From an uncultured Bacteroidota bacterium (lineage in GTDB: Bacteria > Bacteroidota > Bacteroidia > Chitinophagales > Chitinophagaceae): DNA of 8,946 bases. The translations under genes and the position numbers were made by a program. Shown in pieces: positions 1 to 6,521 of the stretch. Position 1 is the first letter of the stretch. Every line of letters begins with the position of its first letter. Below the pieces are notes generated by a model. The model worked only from the letters and a program-made list of their open reading frames with translations, made no database searches and had not been told where the DNA came from. The DNA lies in the NCBI GenBank assembly GCA_946480675.1, contig CAMLKS010000072.1:1-8946 (forward strand), read 5' to 3'.

Positions 1-863
1 CAGATATGCTGCGCTACTCTTTTATGCATGCTATGATGAAACAGAAGAGCATGACAGTGAAGCTGACGAAGGAAGATTATAAAATGGCAATGGATGTACC
101 TATTGCATTTGATGATAAATATGTGGGGATACCGCCTTACGTTATGTACGTATCTGATATTTACAACAACAGGTATAAAGCCAAGATAGCCGACGACAGT
201 ACTGTGAGTGAAGTGGTAAAAAAAGAGATGCAACAGAAGGTTGTAAATGAACAGGCAAAACAAACCATGCCGGCTAAAACACGCGAGTACTATTTTGCTA
301 ACCAACTATATAGCAATGTAAAGTATAACCCCCTGGCGACAGTTGAAAAGATGTATGCTGATTTCAGGAAAGACTATAAAACATCGGCTTACGATAGTAT
401 CATAGAGCGCGTGGTAGGGCTGAAACGTAAAATGGCAGCCGGCCAGCCGGCAATGGATTTTGCCTTCACAACATTGGAAGGCAAAAGCATGAAATTATCC
501 GACCTGAAAGGCAAAGTAGTTTACCTGGATTTCTGGGCCAGCTGGTGCGGCCCCTGTTTGCGCGAATTACCATTTGCCCAAAAAGTAAAGGAGCATTTTA
601 AAGACAAAGACGTGGTATTCCTCAATGTATCAATAGACGAAGACATGAATGCCTGGAAGAATGCAATTGAAAAACATGGCATTGGTGGCATACATACCTG
701 CGAGCCTGGCGGATGGCAAGCACCTGCTGCCAAACTGTATGGTGTGCAAGGTGTACCATCTTACTACTTGATAGATAAACAAGGAAAGTTTGCCGCCGAA
801 ACATCTCCAAGGCCTAGCGAAACGGAGGCATTAATAAAGCAAATAGAGGCCTTACTCAATTAA
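1..863 (+). CDS. TlpA-family thiol:disulfide oxidoreductase, 5'-truncated
   Basis: This is the C-terminal part of an extracytoplasmic thioredoxin-fold protein that probably reduces or exchanges disulfides in the periplasm. The reading frame is open to the left edge (an Asp codon at 3-5 precedes the Met at 6), so the true start and any signal peptide lie outside the window. Numbering from the Met at 6, residues 1-140 are a charged, mostly helical region typical of the N-terminal extension of Bacteroidota TlpA-like proteins. The thioredoxin domain covers about 145-285. It has the active site WASWCGPC (Cys181 and Cys184) followed by LRELPF, and the cis-proline loop GVPSYYLID (Pro251). This is an AhpC/TSA-Redoxin type fold rather than classical thioredoxin. 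A hairpin terminator follows 65 bases after the stop. The family is certain; the client protein is unknown, and cytochrome c maturation (ResA-like) or general stress repair are both possible. Confidence 0.9.
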   Translation, partial: DMLRYSFMHAMMKQKSMTVKLTKEDYKMAMDVPIAFDDKYVGIPPYVMYVSDIYNNRYKAKIADDSTVSEVVKKEMQQKVVNEQAKQTMPAKTREYYFANQLYSNVKYNPLATVEKMYADFRKDYKTSAYDSIIERVVGLKRKMAAGQPAMDFAFTTLEGKSMKLSDLKGKVVYLDFWASWCGPCLRELPFAQKVKEHFKDKDVVFLNVSIDEDMNAWKNAIEKHGIGGIHTCEPGGWQAPAAKLYGVQGVPSYYLIDKQGKFAAETSPRPSETEALIKQIEALLN

Positions 864-927
864 TTTTTACAAATTGACGAGTTTCTTAATATTCACTTAA
901 TCAGGCCTTAATACAGGCGTTATACTG

Positions 928-978
928 AATCGCTCTTTTTGTAAAACGATAGACTGTTTTACATAAGAGCGATTTTTT
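928..978 (+). terminator. Intrinsic terminator of the TlpA-like gene, abutting the next start codon
   Basis: A perfect 10-bp outer stem (928-937 with 965-974) encloses an 8-bp inner stem (940-947 with 956-963). A small internal loop separates them and the apical loop is 8 bases. A run of six T (973-978) follows. This is a classic Rho-independent terminator for + strand transcription coming from the TlpA-like gene. The last T is immediately followed by the ATG of the metallophosphoesterase gene at 979, so the element also occupies that gene's whole 5' leader. Confidence 0.85.
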
Positions 979-1869
979 ATGGCCAAAAGAGAAGTGGATA
1001 TAGTTGTTCTGTCAGACACACACCTGGGAACCTATGGCTGCCATGCAAAAGAACTACTTCAATACCTGAAGAGCATTAAACCCAAAGCTGTAGTGCTCAA
1101 TGGTGACATTATAGACATCTGGCAATTCAGCAAAAGATATTGGCCATCTACCCATATGATGGTGATAAAACACCTGGTGGGATTAATAGCAAAAGATATT
1201 CCTGTCTACTACATACCCGGCAATCATGATGAAATGCTACGCAGGTTTCGTGATTTCCAGTTAGGCTCTTTAAAGATAACCAACAAGCTTTCCCTGAAAA
1301 TAGATGGCGCCAACGTATGGATATTTCATGGCGATGTGTTTGATGTGGTGATGCAGCATAGCAAGTGGCTGGCCAGGCTGGGAGCTATAGGATACGATAC
1401 GCTGATACTTATCAACCGCTTTGTAAACTTTATATCCTTAAAGCTTGGGCAGGGTAAGGTTTCGCTATCGAAAAGGATAAAGAATAGTGTAAAAGGCGCC
1501 GTAAAGTTTATCAATAAATTTGAGGCAACTGTTTGCGATATAGCTGCCGACAATCATTACAAGTACGTTATCTGTGGCCACATACACCATCCGGAAATAC
1601 GCACCATTGTTACCGAAAAAGGGACTGTGATATACATGAACTCCGGAGACTGGATAGAGAACCTAACAGCACTGGAGTATAACGACAACAAGTGGTCGAT
1701 TTACAAATACACAGAAGACCCTGTAGCCCAAGCAATAGATGTCAACAAGAAAAAACAGCCGAAAGAAAGCCCGAAAGAAATGATGGCCAGCCTGATGCAG
1801 GAACTGAATGTGAAGCAAAATGCCCCCGGCAATCTTAGTGGATTAACAGGAACAATAGAAGCAGCATAA
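979..1869 (+). CDS. LpxH-like metallophosphoesterase (UDP-2,3-diacylglucosamine diphosphatase family)
   Basis: Calcineurin-like phosphoesterase of 296 residues that probably hydrolyses a pyrophosphate or phosphate ester at the inner membrane face. All metal-site motifs are present in order: DTH (Asp13, His15), GDIID (Asp43, Asp46), GNHD (Asn82, His83, Asp84), HGD (His117) and GHIHH (His201, His203). The NSGDW motif at 221-225 is typical of the LpxH branch, whose known reaction converts UDP-2,3-diacylglucosamine to lipid X plus UMP in lipid A synthesis. It is longer than the E. coli enzyme (about 240 residues) because of a Lys/Pro-rich, probably disordered tail after about 250. It lies 4 bases before a glycosyltransferase, suggesting co-transcription. 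The ATG is chosen because the first beta strand and DTH motif follow at the usual distance; there is no Shine-Dalgarno sequence. It may be the organism's LpxH or a paralogue acting on another nucleotide- or lipid-linked substrate, and this window alone cannot decide. Confidence 0.88.
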   Translation: MAKREVDIVVLSDTHLGTYGCHAKELLQYLKSIKPKAVVLNGDIIDIWQFSKRYWPSTHMMVIKHLVGLIAKDIPVYYIPGNHDEMLRRFRDFQLGSLKITNKLSLKIDGANVWIFHGDVFDVVMQHSKWLARLGAIGYDTLILINRFVNFISLKLGQGKVSLSKRIKNSVKGAVKFINKFEATVCDIAADNHYKYVICGHIHHPEIRTIVTEKGTVIYMNSGDWIENLTALEYNDNKWSIYKYTEDPVAQAIDVNKKKQPKESPKEMMASLMQELNVKQNAPGNLSGLTGTIEAA

Positions 1870-1873
1870 TACC

Positions 1874-2905
1874 GTGAAAATACTATTTGCAATACAAGGT
1901 ACAGGCAATGGCCACCTGAGCCGTGCACGCGATGTATATCCTGAACTGGCAAAGTATGGAGAAGTGGATGTATTAATAAGCGGCATACAGGCAGATGTGG
2001 ACGTACCCTTTCCGGTAAAATATAAGCTGTATGGCATGAGCTTTATTTTTGGAAAGAATGGTGGTGTGGATATATGGAAGACATTGAGAAAATCGAACCT
2101 GCCAAGGCTGATAAGAGATATTAAACAACTACCCGTGGAAGAGTATGACCTGGTAGTAAATGATTTTGATGCAGTATCGGCATGGGCATGCAAGTTGAAA
2201 AATAAGCCATGTATCGGCCTGAGCCATCAAAGCGCCGTGTTATCTCCCAATGCGCCTGCACCTGCATTCAAAGACTGGAAGGGCGAATTAGTACTAAAGC
2301 ACTATGCGCCCGTTACTGATTATTATGGTTTTCATTTTCGTTCCTACTCACCTAAGATATATACACCTGTTATAAGAAAAGAGATACGCGAATTGAAGCC
2401 TACCAATGCGGGGCATTACACCGTATACCTGCCTGCATATGATGACAAGGCATTGGTAGAACACCTTTCCGTATTTGAAAATGTGAAGTGGGAAGTGTTT
2501 TCAAAACACAATAAAGAAGCATTCAACTTTAAGAATGTATATGTGCAGCCAATAGAAAATAAAACGTTCATTAAAAGCATGGCGGCAAGTGCCGGCGTAC
2601 TTTGCGGTGCAGGCTTTGAAGGCCCCGCAGAAGCGATGTACTTAGGGAAAAAGGTTTTGGCAATACCTATGCAGCAGCAATATGAACAACACTGCAACGC
2701 TGCGGCGTTGGAAACACTGGGAGTGCCGGTAATAAAATGCCTGAATAGGAAATATTACGACCGTATACAATGGTGGCTGATGGCGGGAGAAACGGTAAGC
2801 GTAGATTACCCCGACCAGACTGCTGCCATAGTAGAGAAGTTGGTAAGAACACATGCATCGCAATACAATGAAAACATACAAGGTGCCCTACCTGCAATTG
2901 GTTAG
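1874..2905 (+). CDS. MJ1255/VC2487-type glycosyltransferase (GT-B fold, MurG-like)
   Basis: A 343-residue glycosyltransferase with no signal peptide, expected to transfer a sugar from a nucleotide donor to a lipid or polysaccharide acceptor at the cytoplasmic membrane face. It starts with GTG. That start is supported because the opening strand and glycine loop (MKILFAIQGTGNGHLSRA, His14) sit right at the N-terminus and the next Met is only at residue 54. The C-terminal half holds the nucleotide-sugar site: CGAGFEGPAEAMYLGK (244-259), then the proline of LAIP (Pro265) and a Gln-rich QQQYEQHCNA (267-276), closely resembling the GT28/MurG donor-binding pattern. A DFDA motif at 97-100 lies in the N-domain. 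The 4-base gap to the phosphoesterase upstream argues for translational coupling and a shared pathway. Donor and acceptor cannot be told from sequence. Confidence 0.85.
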   Translation: MKILFAIQGTGNGHLSRARDVYPELAKYGEVDVLISGIQADVDVPFPVKYKLYGMSFIFGKNGGVDIWKTLRKSNLPRLIRDIKQLPVEEYDLVVNDFDAVSAWACKLKNKPCIGLSHQSAVLSPNAPAPAFKDWKGELVLKHYAPVTDYYGFHFRSYSPKIYTPVIRKEIRELKPTNAGHYTVYLPAYDDKALVEHLSVFENVKWEVFSKHNKEAFNFKNVYVQPIENKTFIKSMAASAGVLCGAGFEGPAEAMYLGKKVLAIPMQQQYEQHCNAAALETLGVPVIKCLNRKYYDRIQWWLMAGETVSVDYPDQTAAIVEKLVRTHASQYNENIQGALPAIG

Positions 2906-2975
2906 CTGGATATACCGTGCAGGTAATACGGTAAATGATGTGATTATGGCAATCTGGCTATAAAGCGTATCGTAA

Positions 2976-3003
2976 AATAAAAACCCTCTTACGGAAGAGG
3001 GTT
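2976..3003 (-). terminator. Intrinsic terminator for the paaG-like gene
   Basis: A 9-bp perfect stem (2982-2990 with 2995-3003) has a 4-base loop. Read on the minus strand it is followed by a T-rich tract (complement of the A-rich 2976-2983). It lies 20 bases past the minus-strand stop at 3024. On the plus strand the downstream bases are not T-rich, so it would terminate the incoming glycosyltransferase transcript poorly, although the hairpin could still protect that 3' end. Confidence 0.85.
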
Positions 3004-3023
3004 ACAAATATCTGCACTAAAAT

Positions 3024-3803
3024 TTATTTGCCTTTGAATTCCGGCTTTCGCTTTTCAAGGAAAGCATTCACACCTTCTTTAAAATCGTAAGTAGCGCCAG
3101 CCTCTACCTGCAGTTCCTTTTCGCGGTCCAGCTGTTGTTCCAACGTGTTGTTCCATGTTTCATTTATCAGTCGTTTAGTAAGCCCCAAGCCTTTAGTTGG
3201 CATTTGAGCTAGGGTTGCTGCTATTTTTTTTGTTTCCTGTTCAAAGCTTTCATCGGCAAAGCTTTTGTATATCATGCCCATAGCTACTGCTTCTTCTGCA
3301 GTTACTTTCTCGCCCAGCATCGTAAGTGCCAGTGCGCGCTGCATACCTACCAGGCGCGGCAGTATGAAGGTACCTGCGCTATCGGGTATTAAAGCTATCT
3401 TGCTAAAAGCCTGTATGAAGGTAGCGCTGCTGGTAGCTAATACAATATCGCAAGCCAATGCTATATTAGCCCCAGCGCCGGCTGCAACACCATTCACTGC
3501 TGCTATAATTGGTTTCTCTATTTTACGAAGCCTCCTGATAATAGGATTGTAATGTTCCCGCACAATAGCTTCCAGTTCGGGGCCTTGAGGGTCGGTGGCT
3601 TCAGATAAGTCTTGCCCTGCACAGAAACCCTTACCGGCACCGCTCACGTATATGCACCGTACCTCTTCATCATTTTCACAGTCATCCAGGTGCTGCTGAA
3701 AGGCTAATGCCATTTCGCGGTTGAAGCTGTTATATTTTTCAGGGCGGTTGAGTGTGATATACCCAATGCCATTTTCTTTAGTAAAAAGAACCGTATTGCT
3801 CAT
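3024..3803 (-). CDS. paaG: Enoyl-CoA hydratase/isomerase family protein, PaaG-like
   Basis: A 259-residue crotonase-fold enzyme, full length for the family. Its closest recognisable relative is PaaG, the 1,2-epoxyphenylacetyl-CoA isomerase of aerobic phenylacetate degradation. PaaG-like signatures are the N-terminal NRPEKYNSFN (19-28), the first oxyanion-hole segment GKGFCAGQDL (57-66), HYNPIIRRL (84-92), the second oxyanion segment NGVAAGAGA (104-112), ALIPDSAGT (137-145) with the catalytic Asp141, and the C-terminal EGVNAFLEKRKPEF. The glutamate used by true hydratases at the 'GG' segment is not obvious, which favours isomerase over hydratase activity. It sits 24 bases downstream of a co-directional membrane protein gene. 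No other paa genes are visible, so a general role in fatty-acid or aromatic acyl-CoA isomerisation remains possible. The family assignment is firm; the exact substrate is moderately certain. Confidence 0.88.
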   Translation of the reverse strand: MSNTVLFTKENGIGYITLNRPEKYNSFNREMALAFQQHLDDCENDEEVRCIYVSGAGKGFCAGQDLSEATDPQGPELEAIVREHYNPIIRRLRKIEKPIIAAVNGVAAGAGANIALACDIVLATSSATFIQAFSKIALIPDSAGTFILPRLVGMQRALALTMLGEKVTAEEAVAMGMIYKSFADESFEQETKKIAATLAQMPTKGLGLTKRLINETWNNTLEQQLDREKELQVEAGATYDFKEGVNAFLEKRKPEFKGK

Positions 3804-3827
3804 GAAACAAAAATAAGAAGAATGATT

Positions 3828-4826
3828 CTATGCTGAAGCAGGTTTAAATAAGCGTGATTTAAAATAAGAACCAATGCCTATAATACTGGTCACATTCAAA
3901 GGCAGCTCTAGTAATACATGCAGAAAGCTTACAAATAACAACCACTGCAAGCCCATGGCATAGTTTGTAATGTAAAGGCCAATGCTGATAAGCCATAAAA
4001 TGATAACAGCAATAAAGCGCACTTTAGGTACTTTATGCCATTGAATGATGCTGGTTTTAGAAAACCAGTTGAGGTAATGATAAGTATAAGCAAATGCAAT
4101 GAAGCGCATCAGCAAGATGCCTTCCCTGGAATGAAAAATGATACTATCCCAGGCCGCCATACTCTCCTGGGCCTCTATACCATTTACATTTTGCAGCCAG
4201 TTTATGTTTACCACTTTAAATGGATTATACGCTTCCATGCTGTAGGATGTGGGCGCATAAAAAGTTCTATCAGGAAAAACAACTGCCAATAGGATAGGGC
4301 ATACTACCATACATGCTACTGCTAAGATGCCAAAGCGGCTCTGACTTTTCAATGCCCCATACAACATGAACAATGCCGTGAAAAAATAGACATGTACCAG
4401 CGTGGGCAAAAAGACTGAAAAGAATAAATAGAAATGCTGTGATACCTGCGAAGAGAATATAAGTAGTATAATACCGCCTATCCGGTAAAATTTATTTTTG
4501 ACGGTAACAAATACTACCGAACATAAAAGTGCTATGTAAGCAAGGTTAGCATCGAAGCCGGGGGGAAAATCGATTTCCAGAAAATTATCGAAAAAACGCA
4601 GGGTCATCAGTAAGCCGATGACAATAAGGATAATGGCATCATAGCGTTCTTTGGTATAATACTTCCTATCGTGCAACCACGATATTTCAGTGAAATAATG
4701 CAACGGCCCGAGTATGGCATAGGAAAAAAGAAAAAGCTCGAAGGGGAGTATCATAGCTATGATACCAGAAATAAGCATGAGTCCGATGTTAGTGATATCC
4801 AGCTTTTCGGTTGTGGTCAGCGCCAT
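3828..4826 (-). CDS. Polytopic membrane protein of unknown function with intramembrane histidines
   Basis: A 332-residue integral membrane protein with about nine hydrophobic segments (near 12-40, 64-79, 95-110, 116-127, 131-160, 165-185, 236-254, 270-290 and 294-311). A larger soluble loop lies at about 186-236. Histidines occur in or beside the membrane segments: His43 and His52 in GPLHYFTEISWLHDRKYY, then His131, His145 (LVHVYFF), His250 (YTYHYLNWF), His264 and His303 (FLHVLLELPLN). This arrangement is reminiscent of membrane-bound metal enzymes such as the Brp/Blh carotenoid cleavage family, but I cannot confirm homology. I chose the ATG at 4826 over the TTG one codon upstream. It precedes the paaG-like gene by 24 bases, so the two may be co-transcribed, and it is divergent from yifB. 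No function is assigned. Confidence 0.8.
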   Translation of the reverse strand: MALTTTEKLDITNIGLMLISGIIAMILPFELFLFSYAILGPLHYFTEISWLHDRKYYTKERYDAIILIVIGLLMTLRFFDNFLEIDFPPGFDANLAYIALLCSVVFVTVKNKFYRIGGIILLIFSSQVSQHFYLFFSVFLPTLVHVYFFTALFMLYGALKSQSRFGILAVACMVVCPILLAVVFPDRTFYAPTSYSMEAYNPFKVVNINWLQNVNGIEAQESMAAWDSIIFHSREGILLMRFIAFAYTYHYLNWFSKTSIIQWHKVPKVRFIAVIILWLISIGLYITNYAMGLQWLLFVSFLHVLLELPLNVTSIIGIGSYFKSRLFKPASA

Positions 4827-4915
4827 CAAAAATTCATTAGGGTTAGCGAAAATGCGATGTTATTAAAATTATATAAAATTACACAGCATTTTATGTTATA
4901 AATTAGCTCCTCATT
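4827..4915. promoter_or_regulatory. Divergent intergenic region between the membrane protein gene and yifB
   Basis: This 89-base AT-rich spacer lies between two divergent start codons, so it must carry the promoters for both directions unless transcription enters from further away. No exact TAnnTTTG -7 element was found on either strand; TATGTT near 4892 on the plus strand and TAATTTTA on the minus strand are only partial matches. The promoter role is inferred from gene orientation, not from a recognised motif. Confidence 0.4.
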
Positions 4916-6460
4916 ATGCTGGTAAAAGTTTTCGGTAGCGCGGTATATGGTGTAGAGGCTATCACTATCACAATAGAAGTAGACATAGTAGTGGGTGGCA
5001 CAACAGGCTATTTTATAGTAGGCCTGCCCGATAATGCTGTGAAGGAAAGTACAGAGCGTGTGCTCTCTGCCATGAAAAATAATGGCTACGATCGCCCTCG
5101 TAATAAAGTGGTGGTAAACATGGCTCCTGCCGATATACGCAAGGCAGGCTCTGCATACGACTTGCCCATAGCTATAGGCATGCTGGCGGCAACAAAACAA
5201 TTACCTGCCGATGATCTGGATAAATATATCATAATGGGTGAGCTATCGTTGGATGGCTCGCTGCAACCTATAAAGGGTGCATTACCGATAGCTATACAAG
5301 CCCGTACGGAAAAATACAAGGGATTGATACTGCCTAAAGAAAATGCCCGCGAAGCTGCGCTGGTAAATAACCTGGATGTATATGGCGTAAGTAATATAAA
5401 AGAGGTAGTTGATTTCTTTAACGGTGCAGCTAGCCTAACACCTGTCACTGTAAATACACGCGAAGAGTTCTATAATTCGCAATATGAATTTGATATTGAT
5501 TTCAGCGATGTAAAAGGGCAGGAGAATGTGAAACGTGCATTGGAGATAGCCGCCGCAGGTGGACACAATGCTATACTCATTGGCCCGCCGGGGGCGGGTA
5601 AAACCATGCTGGCAAAAAGACTGCCAACAATACTACCACCCCTTAGCCTGCACGAGGCACTGGAAACAACCAAGATACATTCGGTAGCGGGTAAGCTGCC
5701 TGTCAATACTTCACTTATTTCCAAACGTCCGTTCCGTTCGCCGCACCATACTATTAGTGATGTAGCGCTGGTGGGTGGCGGTGGCATGCCACAACCGGGA
5801 GAAATATCGCTGGCACATAATGGTGTGCTGTTTCTTGATGAGCTGCCGGAATTTAAACGTACAGTGCTGGAAGTGATGCGCCAGCCTATGGAAGAACGGC
5901 GTGTGTCTATATCGCGTGCTAAAGTGAGCATTGATTTTCCTGCCAGCTTTATGCTGATAGCTTCGATGAACCCCTGCCCATGTGGTTATTTTAACCATCC
6001 TGAAAAAGAATGTACTTGCAGCCCGATGGTGGTGCAGCGCTACTTGAATAAAATATCGGGCCCGCTGCTGGATAGGATAGACTTACATGTGGAAGTAACA
6101 CCTGTTTCATTTAACGAACTATCATCACAACGTACATCTGAACATAGCGACGCTGTACGCGAGCGTGTACTGAAAGCCCGTGATATACAGGATAAGCGCT
6201 TTGAAGGACAGCAAGGTATTTATACCAATGCACAAATGGGCAGCAAGCAACTGAAAGAAATATGCGTGATAAACAGTGTAGGGCAAACACTGCTGAAAAC
6301 AGCAATGGACAGGCTCAACCTATCGGCCCGGGCGTATGACAGGATATTAAAAGTATCGCGCACCATAGCCGACCTGGCCGGCAGCGAAGAGATAAGACCG
6401 GAACACTTAGCAGAAGCTATACAATACCGTAGCCTGGACAGGGAAGGCTGGGCAGGGTAA
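4916..6460 (+). CDS. yifB: YifB/ComM family Mg-chelatase-like AAA+ ATPase
   Basis: A full-length 514-residue member of the YifB/ComM family. In naturally competent bacteria ComM is a hexameric DNA helicase that promotes branch migration during integration of transformed DNA; outside those species its role is less clear. Order of domains: an N-terminal Lon-protease-like ChlI domain (about 1-165, with VGLPDNAVKES and NMAPADIRKAGSAYDLPIA), then the AAA+ core. The core has Walker A GPPGAGKT (223-230), the RPFRSPHHTISDVALVGGG segment (271-289), Walker B GVLFLDELPEF (303-313), a Cys cluster (Cys354, 356, 366, 368) that may bind zinc, LLDRIDLHVEV (384-394), and the C-terminal Mg-chelatase domain with LSARAYDRILKVSRTIADL (469-487). 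The ATG is supported by the typical N-terminus MLVKVFGSAVYGVEA. It stands alone on its strand and ends at a hairpin terminator. Confidence 0.96.
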   Translation: MLVKVFGSAVYGVEAITITIEVDIVVGGTTGYFIVGLPDNAVKESTERVLSAMKNNGYDRPRNKVVVNMAPADIRKAGSAYDLPIAIGMLAATKQLPADDLDKYIIMGELSLDGSLQPIKGALPIAIQARTEKYKGLILPKENAREAALVNNLDVYGVSNIKEVVDFFNGAASLTPVTVNTREEFYNSQYEFDIDFSDVKGQENVKRALEIAAAGGHNAILIGPPGAGKTMLAKRLPTILPPLSLHEALETTKIHSVAGKLPVNTSLISKRPFRSPHHTISDVALVGGGGMPQPGEISLAHNGVLFLDELPEFKRTVLEVMRQPMEERRVSISRAKVSIDFPASFMLIASMNPCPCGYFNHPEKECTCSPMVVQRYLNKISGPLLDRIDLHVEVTPVSFNELSSQRTSEHSDAVRERVLKARDIQDKRFEGQQGIYTNAQMGSKQLKEICVINSVGQTLLKTAMDRLNLSARAYDRILKVSRTIADLAGSEEIRPEHLAEAIQYRSLDREGWAG

Positions 6461-6505
6461 AATAATAACAAAGCCACCGCAGACGCGGTGGCTCTTCGTT
6501 TTAGC
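6461..6505. terminator. Bidirectional intrinsic terminator between convergent genes
   Basis: A GC-rich 9-bp perfect stem (6472-6480 with 6485-6493) with a 4-base loop lies 11 bases after the yifB stop and 28 bases past the minus-strand stop at 6522. On the plus strand it is followed by CTTCGTTTTAG; on the minus strand by TTGTTATTATTTT. The T-rich stretch on both exits suggests it ends both yifB and the large convergent gene. Confidence 0.85.
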
Positions 6506-6521
6506 AATAGGGATATGTTAT

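Noticed and set aside
3808..3815. TATTTTTG on the minus strand as a separate promoter for the paaG-like gene
   Set aside because: It matches TAnnTTTG, but only 4 bases separate it from the ATG, so transcription would start at or inside the start codon. A chance match in an AT-rich gap, with co-transcription from the upstream gene, is simpler.
4827..4829. TTG as the start codon of the polytopic membrane protein
   Set aside because: An ATG follows directly at 4826, and there is no reason to prefer TTG.
4884..4921. 6-bp inverted repeat CAGCAT/ATGCTG that could mask the yifB start codon
   Set aside because: The arms are short and the loop is 26 bases, so it is unlikely to be stable and is easily expected by chance.
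4826..5200. 124-residue minus-strand open frame overlapping the yifB start
   Set aside because: It is a shadow of the well-supported yifB gene; its composition is Tyr/His/Cys-rich and resembles no protein family.
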